A DNA stretch of 64,000 bases from Metallosphaera sedula DSM 5348. GTDB taxonomy: Archaea > Thermoproteota > Thermoprotei_A > Sulfolobales > Sulfolobaceae. The stretch covers positions 620,001 to 684,000 of the forward strand of contig NC_009440.1 in assembly GCF_000016605.1 (NCBI RefSeq). The letters run 5' to 3'. A program made the position numbers and the translations under genes. The notes under the pieces were generated by a model that was given only the letters and a program-made list of their open reading frames with translations, searched no databases and had not been told where the DNA came from. Positions 28,954 to 37,339 of the stretch are shown here, piece by piece (the stretch's first letter is position 1; each line of letters starts with the position of its first letter).

Positions 28954-28976
28954 ATTCTACACTTGTAGAATATAAA
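28954..28976 (-). promoter_or_regulatory. Promoter of malonyl-CoA reductase with overlapping palindromic operator
   Basis: A perfect 8+2+8 palindrome, attctaca-ct-tgtagaat, at 28954-28971. It abuts and overlaps the minus-strand TATA box (tttatattct, 28967-28976), between TATA and the predicted start site. A regulator bound here would block TBP/TFB or polymerase. A weaker second dyad, ttcta-N15-tagaa, lies at 28996-29020. Confidence 0.7.
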
Positions 28977-29004
28977 CTTACTTTAACCGTATAAGTTCTA
29001 CAGT

Positions 29005-29523
29005 TTATACTCCTATAGAAATAAAAAATGCCTCAACGAATCCGCTAACCATTAGGGTAACGGCCACTAACCCTATTACAAGGGCGTAATTGGGAAGTTC
29101 CTTCCTCCAGTTACCGTCGAGAATGGCCTTAGTCATGAAGTAACTCTCGGTCATCATTGCTGAATAGGAAGCGAATTCCATCCAGAAAAATGGTAGAAAC
29201 GCCTCTAGCGTTGGAAGCGATACCCCAGGGATTCCCTCAAAGGAACCTATAGCCGAGAAAGCGTAACCTGTATCGGCCATGATGAACAATCCCACGGGTA
29301 TACCGACGAAGGGAAGGGACATGAACAGGGAGAGCAAGAAGTTATGTCCTGCAATGGAGGTCCCCATTCCCACTAGGCCTTGGCTGGGGGAAACGGTTGA
29401 GTTAAGCGAGTTCATTATCTGCTGGCCCACCTGTGGAGAGCTTGGAAGCGCAGCCACAACGAAGAGGAGCGTGACATTGACTATTAGTAGTATAAAGTAA
29501 ATCTTTATCCTGGTGATGTTCAT
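29005..29523 (-). CDS. Integral membrane protein, possibly SpoIIM/DUF95-like
   Basis: 172 aa with about four or five membrane segments (residues 8-25, 60-85, 100-125, 148-170). The VGIPVGLFIMADTGYAF block and FLPFFWMEFASYSAMMTES resemble the SpoIIM/DUF95 pattern (small-residue loop, then LP-x-x-x-E). Function is unknown in archaea. The start is the ATG at 29521-29523. It lies just upstream of the malonyl-CoA reductase promoter on the same strand. Confidence 0.65.
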   Translation of the reverse strand: MNITRIKIYFILLIVNVTLLFVVAALPSSPQVGQQIMNSLNSTVSPSQGLVGMGTSIAGHNFLLSLFMSLPFVGIPVGLFIMADTGYAFSAIGSFEGIPGVSLPTLEAFLPFFWMEFASYSAMMTESYFMTKAILDGNWRKELPNYALVIGLVAVTLMVSGFVEAFFISIGV

Positions 29524-29607
29524 AAAAGTAGTTTGTCTTTGAGGGAAAAAAGACTTTTCAATAGTTAACTAAACCCTTCGTTCAGCTAAGTGCACCCACG
29601 GGCAGGG

Positions 29608-31281
29608 TTAAACTAGAACGGCTCCCCTCGCCGATGAGGTAACTAATTTGGCGTACTGCGCCAAGAGACCGGTCTTGTACCTAGGTTCTGGGGGTGTCCA
29701 ATCCTTGGCCCTACTCTTAAGTTCCTGGTCTGAGAGTTCCACATCAAGTCTACCCTTCTCGCCATCTATCACAATGGTGTCGCCATCCCTGATAAGCGCT
29801 ATGGGACCGCCGACCGCCGCCTCAGGGGCTACGTGACCTACCATGAGACCCCTGGTTGCTCCCGAGAACCTACCGTCAGTGACCAGGGCAACCTTCTCTC
29901 CTAGTCCCTGTCCCACTATTGCGCTAGTGACTGCAAGCATTTCCCTCATACCTGGACCTCCCTTTGGACCCTCATACCTTATTACCACGACATCTCCCTC
30001 GTTTATCTTCTTCTTCAGAACTGTCTCAAATGCCTCCTCCTCTGAGTTGAACACCCTGGCCGGTCCCCTATGGTACTTGATCTTTGAAGCGGACAGTTTC
30101 ACCACAGAACCTTCTGGTGCTAAACTACCCTTCAGAATCCTTATTCCGCCTGAAGGAAGGAAGGGATTGGAGAGGTCTCTGACTATATGGTCGTGTTTAA
30201 ACTCAGGTATCTTGTACTCGGACAAGTTTTGGGCCATAGTCTTTCCAGTTACCGTGATAGTGTCACCGTGAAGTAGTCCGCGATCCAATAGCTTCTTCAG
30301 GATAACGGGAGTTCCTCCAACCCTGTAGAGGTCAGCCATAACGTAGTCCCCTCCAGGCTTCATGTTAACTATCTCTGGAACCTTCTTGCTTATTCTATCA
30401 AAGTCGTCCAGGGTTAGGGACACGCCTGCCTCATGGGCAATGGCCAAAAGGTGGAGAACTCCGTTTGTGGAACCTCCACTGGCCATGAGTAGGGCAATCC
30501 CGTTCTCAAAGGCCTCAAAGGTTAGGATGTCCCTAGGCTTGAGACCAATCTCCATAACCTTCATCAACGTTCTGCCTGTCTCCTTGGCGAATTTGGTTCT
30601 ATCGGAGCTTACTGCTGGAGGGGCTGAGCTTCCGGGAAGTGAAAGTCCGAGGGCCTCAGATAGCATAGCCATTGTGTTAGCTGTGTATAACCCTCCACAG
30701 GCTCCAGGCCCGGGAATAGCGTTGTCTTCCATGATCCTAAGATCTTCCGCGGTTATCTTCCCAGCAGAGAAAGCTCCCACTGCCTCATACACGTCTCCAA
30801 TCGCTATATCCCTACCCCTGAAATTCCCTGGCAAGGTAGTTCCTCCATACATGTAAACCGAGGGTATATTCAGTCTGGCCATTGACATCATGAGGCCTGG
30901 TTGGGTCTTGTCACATCCGCCCAGTGCCACGAACCCGTCGTAGCCGTGCCCATTCACAGTTAACTCCACAGTGTTCGCAATCACTTCCCTGCTCACCAGA
31001 GAGTACTTCATGCTCTCGCTTCCCATGGCTATTCCATCTATTAGGACAGGGGCCGTGAAAGTCCTGGGGGTACCGCCAAGTTCCCTTATGCCCTCCTTCA
31101 CTACCTGAGACAGGCCTAGGAGATGTATATTACAAGGGCCGGCCTCATTCCAGGCCACTGCAACTCCCACCAGCGGTTTAGAAATATCATCGTCCGTTAG
31201 GCCCATTGCCTTAAGGAAGGCCCTATTGGGTGCCTTTTCGTAACCACCGTAAACCTTGTTAGATCTTGATTTGTCGTACAT
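29608..31281 (-). CDS. ilvD: Dihydroxy-acid dehydratase
   Basis: Fe-S dehydratase for 2,3-dihydroxy-isovalerate and -methylvalerate in valine and isoleucine synthesis; the Sulfolobus homolog also acts on sugar acids such as gluconate, by recall. 557 aa, full length. Cluster Cys are in [20 protein letters not shown] and [14 protein letters not shown]. The [15 protein letters not shown] and [14 protein letters not shown] blocks are typical IlvD/Edd. ATG at 31279-31281. Confidence 0.96.
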   Translation of the reverse strand: MYDKSRSNKVYGGYEKAPNRAFLKAMGLTDDDISKPLVGVAVAWNEAGPCNIHLLGLSQVVKEGIRELGGTPRTFTAPVLIDGIAMGSESMKYSLVSREVIANTVELTVNGHGYDGFVALGGCDKTQPGLMMSMARLNIPSVYMYGGTTLPGNFRGRDIAIGDVYEAVGAFSAGKITAEDLRIMEDNAIPGPGACGGLYTANTMAMLSEALGLSLPGSSAPPAVSSDRTKFAKETGRTLMKVMEIGLKPRDILTFEAFENGIALLMASGGSTNGVLHLLAIAHEAGVSLTLDDFDRISKKVPEIVNMKPGGDYVMADLYRVGGTPVILKKLLDRGLLHGDTITVTGKTMAQNLSEYKIPEFKHDHIVRDLSNPFLPSGGIRILKGSLAPEGSVVKLSASKIKYHRGPARVFNSEEEAFETVLKKKINEGDVVVIRYEGPKGGPGMREMLAVTSAIVGQGLGEKVALVTDGRFSGATRGLMVGHVAPEAAVGGPIALIRDGDTIVIDGEKGRLDVELSDQELKSRAKDWTPPEPRYKTGLLAQYAKLVTSSARGAVLV

Positions 31282-31486
31282 ACGGGATAGGATAATGTTT
31301 TAAAGGTATTTAACAGTTGATTCTGTGCAAATGATTTGATTGGTCTTTACTGAAGGGTGACGAATGCACGTCAGGATGATCTCTCCTTTAGATGAAGGGC
31401 CCGTGAACTTTAGGCCTCTCAATTGGATTATGGCGACGAGAATTCTGAACACGTCTTTAAAACGGATCGCCATAACATGAAATGAA

Positions 31487-32026
31487 TTGACTGAGTTAGC
31501 CACTCTTGGAGGCGGATGTTTCTGGTGCACCGAGGCGGTGTTCTCTAGGGTCAAGGGGGTTGTGAAGGTAGAACCAGGTTACGCAGGCGGATGGGTTCCC
31601 AACCCCACTTACGAACAGGTGTGTTCTGATACCACGGGTCATGCAGAGGTTGTTCAGATCGAGTTTGATCCAAACGTGATCACCTACAGGGAACTACTTG
31701 AAATCTTCTTTGAAATACACGATCCCACCACCAAGGATAGGCAAGGAAACGACGTCGGTAGCCAGTATAGATCCATAATTCTGTACCACAACGAACAACA
31801 AAGAAGGATTGCCCTCGAGGTGATAGACGAACTAAACAGGACCAGGTTCAATGGAAGGATCGTGACCGAGGTGGTTCCCTACACAGCTTTCTATAGGGCT
31901 GAGGACTACCACTTCAGGTTTTACGACAGAAACAAGGACTATCCCTACTGCAGGTATGTAATCAGCCCGAAGGTGAAGAAGTTAATGGAGCATTTCCCCT
32001 CAATGGTGAAAATGAGGGAGAGTTAG
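31487..32026 (+). CDS. msrA: Peptide methionine sulfoxide reductase A
   Basis: Repairs methionine-S-sulfoxide in proteins, 179 aa. The catalytic Cys is in [12 protein letters not shown] (residues 8-19) and the substrate-site signature [18 protein letters not shown] follows. [12 protein letters not shown] and [13 protein letters not shown] complete the MsrA fold. The start is TTG 31487: the nearby ATGs at 31477 and 31482 are out of frame or stop at once. A TATA-like tttaaaac at 31453-31460 sits at leaderless spacing. The 3' end overlaps the convergent ATPase gene by 4 bases. Confidence 0.95.
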   Translation: MTELATLGGGCFWCTEAVFSRVKGVVKVEPGYAGGWVPNPTYEQVCSDTTGHAEVVQIEFDPNVITYRELLEIFFEIHDPTTKDRQGNDVGSQYRSIILYHNEQQRRIALEVIDELNRTRFNGRIVTEVVPYTAFYRAEDYHFRFYDRNKDYPYCRYVISPKVKKLMEHFPSMVKMRES

Positions 32027-32553
32027 TGAATGGTTCTACCAGCCTCCTCAACGAAGGGCAACACCAGCTTATCGTTGGCCTTCCCTGACACTATTAAACT
32101 AAGCTTGTCCAACACTGGTTCGCTTGATAACTCCCCGTTAAAGAGGAACCCATTGAAGGGCACAACTACAACGTGATCAAATTCCGGAACTAGGGACTTT
32201 ATCTGTTCCAGTTGTTGAATGAACTTGTCAGGGAACGGGTTGGCCTTATTTATCACGAGTATCTTCTTATTGGGCCAGTTCCATGTCTCGAGCCTAATGA
32301 AGGGGAACTCTATGACCAATATGGTCATGTCCTGTGAGCCGTCTATGGCTGACGACTTTATATCGTAGATAACGTAGTGAGGTTTTGGATCTCTCCTGAA
32401 TCCTATTTTCTTAAGGAAGGTCCCTCCTATCCCGTTCTCGGAAAGGTCCTTGAACTCAACCCTGAATCCCATTAGCTTCAACTTATACATGAGATAAAGT
32501 GCGACGATGGTCTTACCAGTTCCTCCTTTTCTACCAGTCACATACACCTTCAT
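32023..32553 (-). CDS. MinD/ParA-like P-loop ATPase
   Basis: SIMIBI-class ATPase, 176 aa, small for the family. The deviant Walker A motif [10 protein letters not shown] (residues 7-16) has the signature lysine Lys9 as well as Lys14. Switch-like blocks follow ([47 protein letters not shown]). Such proteins position cargo or insert metals or cofactors. It is coupled to the gene upstream at 32550-33248 by a 4-base overlap, so that protein is its likely partner. Confidence 0.85.
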   Translation of the reverse strand: MKVYVTGRKGGTGKTIVALYLMYKLKLMGFRVEFKDLSENGIGGTFLKKIGFRRDPKPHYVIYDIKSSAIDGSQDMTILVIEFPFIRLETWNWPNKKILVINKANPFPDKFIQQLEQIKSLVPEFDHVVVVPFNGFLFNGELSSEPVLDKLSLIVSGKANDKLVLPFVEEAGRTIH

Positions 32554-33248
32554 CTGACTTCACCGAAGTACTTCATGCAATCCAGGGGAAAATGACCACT
32601 CCTCATCTTGAGGCCAATCATCACGTTGAACATCTCCCGCTTATTCACAGGCACGAAAACCGAACCCAAGGGTCTGCAGAACAGCTCCCACGAGTTAACC
32701 GTTACTTCTCTTTTCTCCACCTCCTTGATCCTAACAACTGCCATGTCGGTCATCCACTTGTTGGGCCTAATCAAATATTCCTCGTCCCTTATCTCTCCGT
32801 TCACCTCTCCCACCGACAAGGTTTCCTTCTGATACTTGAATTGAACATAGGTAGTCTTCTTTAGGAAATAGGCCAAAACTCCGGTTCTAGGATCTGTTAT
32901 GGGGAAATCGCGTCCTATTATGAACTGGCCCTCCTTGGGTTCGTTGGCTTGACCAAGGCTGACCATTGTATCCATGTTCCAAGTAGGCTCCCTGGGATCC
33001 CAGATTAACGCAACGTTGGGCAAGTCCATGGCTTCCTCCCTCCTAACCCTAGGTTCAACCGAGAAAGGGTATCCCTCAATGGAAGTCCTGATCCCGCTCT
33101 CCCTCAGTGCACCACCCACTTCCAACGTTTCCTTAAGGGTGGTGGGTAATGGGTAGAGGGTTACCTCCCTGAAAGATCTTAGTTTGCTAAGAACTATGGA
33201 AGTGTCGTTTACGTCCATTACAACCTCGATTTTTTGTCCAAGCTCCAA
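32550..33248 (-). CDS. Hypothetical protein partnered with ParA-like ATPase, 232 aa
   Basis: Unknown soluble beta-rich protein. Notable blocks are LPNVALIWDPREPTWNMDT, EGQFIIGRDFPITDPRTG and IRPNKWMTDMAVVRI, with two Cys in FCRPLGSVF and PLDCMKYFG. The start is TTG 33246-33248; a minus-strand TATA-like taaataaaaaat at 33271-33284 gives leaderless spacing. ATG 33218 is the alternative. It ends in a 4-base overlap with the ATPase gene. Confidence 0.7.
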   Translation of the reverse strand: MELGQKIEVVMDVNDTSIVLSKLRSFREVTLYPLPTTLKETLEVGGALRESGIRTSIEGYPFSVEPRVRREEAMDLPNVALIWDPREPTWNMDTMVSLGQANEPKEGQFIIGRDFPITDPRTGVLAYFLKKTTYVQFKYQKETLSVGEVNGEIRDEEYLIRPNKWMTDMAVVRIKEVEKREVTVNSWELFCRPLGSVFVPVNKREMFNVMIGLKMRSGHFPLDCMKYFGEVR

Positions 33249-33684
33249 GTTGAGACTCTACTAAGCTCTGACGCGTATTTTTTATTTAGCATCTTTGACA
33301 TTTATTTTACTCTCAACCCTTATATGCTTTGTTAATAGTTTCTTCTTTAGGATATCTTTATCTCATTGCCTCCAATGTGTCCTCGTCAATTTTTGTTGAT
33401 GATTCCTTGAACTGGCTAACTTTACAAGTTAATTAACCTGGTCAAGGAACTGGCGGTACTTAACTGCTCCCAAAGTTCCTACCTGAACACGAGAGACTCA
33501 ACTAAGTCCATTGAAAACCTGACGGTTTCACGCCCATCTAGCCCATTTAACCTAGTGTCAGGAAGCGTAAAATACACAAAGATACTCACATGACCCGAGT
33601 TAAATGAATTTTTAGAAGTTCTTCCTTTTTAACTATATAATAGGTTTATAATTTTAAATGTGGCAAACTATGTGACGTGGTAGT
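33249..33684. other. 436-base spacer with a nested dyad, no gene seen
   Basis: No reading frame above about 27 codons is plausible on either strand. It contains promoters at both ends (minus TATA at 33271-33284; plus TATA-like tttataattttaaa at 33644-33658 for the PadR gene). A nested inverted repeat lies in the middle: ttccttga (33403-33410) with tcaaggaa (33442-33449), enclosing taactt-tac-aagtta (33417-33431). The middle could encode a small structured RNA; none is recognised. Confidence 0.5.
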
Positions 33685-34044
33685 ATGCCCTACAAGGAAA
33701 CACCGAAAATGATGATAATACGAGGGCTACTGCAAGTCATCGTGGTCTATATTCTTTGCAGGTATGGCGACATGTACGGATATCAAATCAAACTTCACAT
33801 TGAAAAACTTCACAAGAGGAAGATCCCCCACGGAGTAATGTATACCACCCTTAAGAGGATGGTGAGGAACGGATTATTGACGTCCTATACAAAGGAAGGA
33901 AAAACCTTTTACAAGGTAACTCCCGACGGGAGAGATTTTCTCAGGAATCACCTTTACATTCTAGACAACGTTAATGAAATAATAAGGGAGATCCTTGGTT
34001 ATTGTTCAGTCACATTTGAAAAACAGGATTTAGGAAAAGAATAA
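33685..34044 (+). CDS. PadR family transcriptional regulator
   Basis: 119 aa winged-helix regulator: a basic N-terminal helix, then the PadR core YGYQIKLHIEKL, GVMYTTLKRMVRNGLL (recognition region) and the wing TKEGKTFYKVTPDGRDFL, followed by a short C-terminal dimerisation helix. ATG 33685 with a TATA-like box about 30-40 bases upstream. It lies 26 bases before the NAD synthetase gene on the same strand, though that gene has its own TATA-like box. Confidence 0.88.
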   Translation: MPYKETPKMMIIRGLLQVIVVYILCRYGDMYGYQIKLHIEKLHKRKIPHGVMYTTLKRMVRNGLLTSYTKEGKTFYKVTPDGRDFLRNHLYILDNVNEIIREILGYCSVTFEKQDLGKE

Positions 34045-34070
34045 ATAAATCCATTAGTCATAAACAAATC

Positions 34071-34865
34071 ATGATATCAAATCCAACTCTCAAGAATTAC
34101 CTGGATTTAGATTACGGTAAAGTAACGGATTATCTAGTTAACAAACTTAGGGACTACATTCGCGATTCCGGAAAGAAAGGAGGAGTAGTAGGAGTTAGCG
34201 GTGGAATTGACTCCGCCGTCACTGCCACATTGCTTTCAAGGGCAACTCAAAACTTCTACTTTCTAATTATGCCCTCAAATAGCACCCCACAACAGGATCT
34301 CGAGGACGCATTACACCTAACCGAGATGCTAAACGGAAAAGACAAGAGAACCATTATCTCAATTGATAACATTGTAGAAAACTTTTCCAATGTCGTGAAT
34401 ACCCGAGACAAACTCATCGTGGGAAACATAAAGGCCAGGACTAGAATGATCCTTCTTTACGCGTTTGCGCAGAAGATGGACTACCTAGTAATAGGAACAG
34501 GGGACAAATCTGAGCTCCTCCTGGGGTATTTCACAAAGTATGGTGATGGGGGAGTGGATGTCTTGCCCATAGGGGATCTATTTAAGACTCAAGTGAGGAA
34601 ACTGGGGGAATACCTCAAGCTACCCTCTAGGATCGTCAGTAAACCTAGCTCGCCTGCCTTGTGGGAAGGTCAGACTGCAGAGGGAGAACTTGGCGTGTCC
34701 TATGAGGTTGTCGATCCCATACTTTACCTGCTAGAGAAGGGGAAGGGCGACCTGGAGATAACCTCAGAGCTAGGAGTAAACCTCAACCTCGTTAGAAGGA
34801 TCCGAACAATGGTTGAGAGATCCAGACACAAGAGATTACCCCCTGAGATCTTCAAGTTGCCTTGA
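34071..34865 (+). CDS. nadE: NAD+ synthetase, ammonia-dependent
   Basis: Converts deamido-NAD, ATP and ammonia to NAD+, 264 aa, single N-type ATP pyrophosphatase domain without a glutaminase domain. The P-loop is GVSGGIDSAV (residues 42-51). GNIKARTRMILLYAFAQ, GTGDKSELLLGYFTKYGDGG and the KPSSPALWEGQTAEGELG loop complete the signature. ATG 34071 with a TATA-like ataaataaatc at 34041-34050, a leaderless arrangement. Confidence 0.95.
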   Translation: MISNPTLKNYLDLDYGKVTDYLVNKLRDYIRDSGKKGGVVGVSGGIDSAVTATLLSRATQNFYFLIMPSNSTPQQDLEDALHLTEMLNGKDKRTIISIDNIVENFSNVVNTRDKLIVGNIKARTRMILLYAFAQKMDYLVIGTGDKSELLLGYFTKYGDGGVDVLPIGDLFKTQVRKLGEYLKLPSRIVSKPSSPALWEGQTAEGELGVSYEVVDPILYLLEKGKGDLEITSELGVNLNLVRRIRTMVERSRHKRLPPEIFKLP

Positions 34866-34928
34866 GCATGGGTGCTCGTTCGCTTAGTGAACTGAAATCT
34901 TTAAATTCCATTAACGCACAATAATGTT

Positions 34929-35201
34929 GTGATTTCACAGAAAAGCGATATTTTCCGTTTCCTGGTTCTCATTTTGATAATCATCCTATTGCTGGTATCA
35001 CTTGTGTTTCCTCTAGCTATATTTGGTGCAATCCTTCTCTCTAGTTTTGGTCTGTTTCTAAGTAAGACTTTCATTCCTATTACACTATTTATGCTCATGT
35101 TGTTAGCATTACATGGCGACTTTTATTTGATAGGTATTATTCTTATTATAGGCTTTTTAGTATTAAACTTTTTAAAATACTTTCAGAGAAATCCATTCTA
35201 A
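34929..35201 (+). CDS. Small hydrophobic membrane protein, 90 aa
   Basis: Unknown protein with about three membrane segments (residues 10-32, 34-60, 64-82) and basic ends. The start is GTG 34929; the ATG at 34924 stops at once. The DNA here is visibly AT-richer than the neighbours (through about 35312), which may mark a lineage-specific or acquired gene. Confidence 0.55.
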   Translation: MISQKSDIFRFLVLILIIILLLVSLVFPLAIFGAILLSSFGLFLSKTFIPITLFMLMLLALHGDFYLIGIILIIGFLVLNFLKYFQRNPF

Positions 35202-35312
35202 TTTCATCTTATACTCTAGTTTAATTAACGGGATTTTCTTGTATTTTAATGCTGTTCTATAGGATTTAATATCTTTTCTAATGCTTAGGATTAAGATATA
35301 CATCACCAAGTT

Positions 35313-35564
35313 ATGCTTATGATGAGGAAATTAGACGAGGTAATGAGTGGAAAAGGTTGGGATACAAGAAGAAAAATACTAGAGGAATTATATATGAGAC
35401 CAACTACTGCATACAGTTTAGCTAAAAAACTAGAATTAAATTACTCAACGGTAAGATATCACCTGGATCTCCTAGAAAGGAGCGGTTTGGTAAACCATCA
35501 GAAGAGGGGATCAAGGCAAGTCTACGTTGCAACTAAGAACGTTGAGGTACTGAAAATAATTTAA
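35313..35564 (+). CDS. ArsR-like winged-helix regulator, 83 aa
   Basis: Compact HTH protein: RRKILEELYMRPTTAYSLAK, then LNYSTVRYHLDLLERSGLV as recognition helix and RGSRQVYVATKN as the wing. ATG 35313 (ATG 35322 is also possible); AT-rich promoter ttaagatata near 35292-35301. It precedes the LysO-type exporter by 25 bases, so it likely regulates that exporter. Confidence 0.85.
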   Translation: MLMMRKLDEVMSGKGWDTRRKILEELYMRPTTAYSLAKKLELNYSTVRYHLDLLERSGLVNHQKRGSRQVYVATKNVEVLKII

Positions 35565-35589
35565 GCTACTCGAAACTGAACCATTTTTT

Positions 35590-36459
35590 GTGGACTTCTC
35601 CATAACGTTTATGCTGATTTATGTTGTTGCGCTGGGGCTAGGGAAGGTACTTGGGAAGTCCTTCCCGAAGCTGGGCGATGCTGTAGTCCTAGTTCTGATT
35701 TTCTCAATAGCTTTGTGGGGAGGCTCACAGGTCATATCTGGAAGTACCTTGTCTGGGATTGTATTTGATTCGGTAATTCTCTCAGTCTTTGTTGTATTGA
35801 TCACTTTTGCCGTGGGATTGACGTTCAATAAGAAGGTTAATGTTAAGGGCAAAATTAGCCTAGTCTACACACAATTGAAGTACGGAGTGCCCTTAGTACT
35901 GGGGCTATCTCTGGGGTTCTTGGTTAAACCTTCCCTTGACTACTCCGAGATTATAGTGTATGAGCTTTACATCCTAGCATTGGTGATCGGATTCAACATA
36001 GGAAGTGAGATAAAATTCAGGGCAATTTTACACGTGACTAGGGAGGCTCTTGTTACTACCTTAGTGGTAATTATAGGGGCAGTGGTTTGTGCCCTAGCCT
36101 CCTTTGGACTGGGCCTATTACCTAACCTAAAGTTGGCCCTGGTGATGTTTTTGGGAGCAGGTTGGTACAGCTATACGGGCCCTATCGTTTCCACTTATTA
36201 CGGTCCAGTTTACGGGGTAATTGCTTTCCTAACAAATTTTTTCAGGGAACAGCTGGCCTTTCTAGTGGTTCCGGTTCTGGTCAAGGCGAGGCCTAACCCC
36301 TATTCTGCTATTGCCATAGGAGGGGCGACTTCCATGGATACAACTCTAGGCCTATATTCCTCCATCTTTACGGGAGAGTACTCTGTAAGTGCAATGATGA
36401 GCGGTGCCCTACTTACCTTGATTATTCCCGTCATGTTACCCTTGGTTCTTGCCCTTTGA
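35590..36459 (+). CDS. LysO family (DUF340) exporter
   Basis: Membrane transporter of the LysO family, lysine export in bacteria, 289 aa with about eight membrane segments. Family blocks are GFNIGSEI, LGAGWYSYTGPIVSTYYGPV, ATNF-like FLTNFFREQLAFLVVPVLV and the C-terminal GGATSMDTTLGLYSSI, where MDTTL is diagnostic. GTG start at 35590, 25 bases after the HTH gene. Export of lysine or another basic amino acid is inferred from the family. Confidence 0.88.
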   Translation: MDFSITFMLIYVVALGLGKVLGKSFPKLGDAVVLVLIFSIALWGGSQVISGSTLSGIVFDSVILSVFVVLITFAVGLTFNKKVNVKGKISLVYTQLKYGVPLVLGLSLGFLVKPSLDYSEIIVYELYILALVIGFNIGSEIKFRAILHVTREALVTTLVVIIGAVVCALASFGLGLLPNLKLALVMFLGAGWYSYTGPIVSTYYGPVYGVIAFLTNFFREQLAFLVVPVLVKARPNPYSAIAIGGATSMDTTLGLYSSIFTGEYSVSAMMSGALLTLIIPVMLPLVLAL

Positions 36460-36511
36460 TGGCATCGGGACGTCAAACAATATTTTAATCTATGATTATA
36501 ATTCATTAACC

Positions 36512-36592
36512 ATGAGTTATGTTGTAGTTTCAGGATCAAGCTGTACGTTTTCAAGTGCGTTGGATTACCCTACGATGGGGTGCGAGGTGTAG
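36512..36592 (+). CDS. Possible 26-aa leaderless small protein
   Basis: ATG at 36512, stop TAG at 36590-36592. The peptide starts MSYVVVSGSSCTFSSALDYP and ends GCEV, with two Cys. A TATA-like atattttaat (36480-36489) lies about 26 bases before the ATG, the spacing of leaderless Sulfolobales genes. The downstream methyltransferase ATG follows 3 bases after the stop, so this could be a short upstream gene coupled to it. No homolog recognised. Confidence 0.4.
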   Translation: MSYVVVSGSSCTFSSALDYPTMGCEV

Positions 36593-36595
36593 AGA

Positions 36596-37339
36596 ATGGA
36601 GACTCGGAACGAAACCGTTCTTAGGATCTTTGAGTCCGACTTTTACATTAACGAGATGGTAAAGGTCTGGGAGGAGGGAAAGAAGTGGGCTGATTGGATA
36701 GCAGAACTCACTAACCGTTACGGTCTAGGCAAAAGGGTTCTTGATGTTCCCTGTGGGGTAGGTAGGGTAAGTTCGTATCTGGTCTCACAGAAATTCGAGG
36801 TTACTGGGGTTGATATCTCCGACAGGATGTTAGAAATTGCCAAAAGGAATGTTCCTAACGCGAGATTTATCAAGGGTGATATGAGAAAGCTCAGCGAGAT
36901 TTTAGGGAATGAGAAGTATGACATTGTCGTAAACCTGTTTAACAGTCTAGGTTATTACAACGAAGAGGACGACATGGACATTCTCTTCTCTATCAAGTCA
37001 GTAACCAAGGGGATGGCAGTACTCAATCTAGATAACAGGGACTACGTCATTTTTAACATGCCCGAGATCAGATATTCCTATGTCCCGCCTTACATGGTTG
37101 TTGACACCTCCAGGTTTGAGCCCACAACCTCCAGAGTTGAGGTGATAAGGAAGTATCTGGATAGCAAGGGTAATGAGGTAGGATCGCTGGAATACAGTCA
37201 AAGGTACTACAGCCTCCACGAAGTCGTCAAGATGGCCAAAAGGGCTGGATTTAGGGTGGTGGACGTGCTCTCAGGTTACTCATGGAAGCCCTTCGAGATA
37301 GGAGATCCGCAGATGACACTTGTGTTATCTACTTCCTAG
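36596..37339 (+). CDS. Class I SAM-dependent methyltransferase
   Basis: 247 aa. Motif I VLDVPCGVGRVSSYL (residues 49-63), post-I VTGVDISDRMLEIAKRN, motif II-like FIKGDMRKL and motif IV YDIVVNLFNSLGYY. The C-terminal half has Tyr-rich strands (RYSYVPPYMVVDTSRF). Small-molecule methyltransferase, substrate unknown. ATG 36596 is 3 bases after the small reading frame at 36512-36592. The 3' end overlaps the convergent uracil-DNA glycosylase by 4 bases. Confidence 0.88.
   Translation: METRNETVLRIFESDFYINEMVKVWEEGKKWADWIAELTNRYGLGKRVLDVPCGVGRVSSYLVSQKFEVTGVDISDRMLEIAKRNVPNARFIKGDMRKLSEILGNEKYDIVVNLFNSLGYYNEEDDMDILFSIKSVTKGMAVLNLDNRDYVIFNMPEIRYSYVPPYMVVDTSRFEPTTSRVEVIRKYLDSKGNEVGSLEYSQRYYSLHEVVKMAKRAGFRVVDVLSGYSWKPFEIGDPQMTLVLSTS

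Noticed and set aside
29843-30271. 142-codon plus-strand open frame opposite ilvD
   Set aside because: Same reasoning: complement of conserved coding sequence with biased composition.
30362-30856. 164-codon plus-strand open frame opposite ilvD
   Set aside because: It is fully antisense to well-conserved IlvD blocks and its translation has low-complexity Ser/Pro runs typical of shadow frames.
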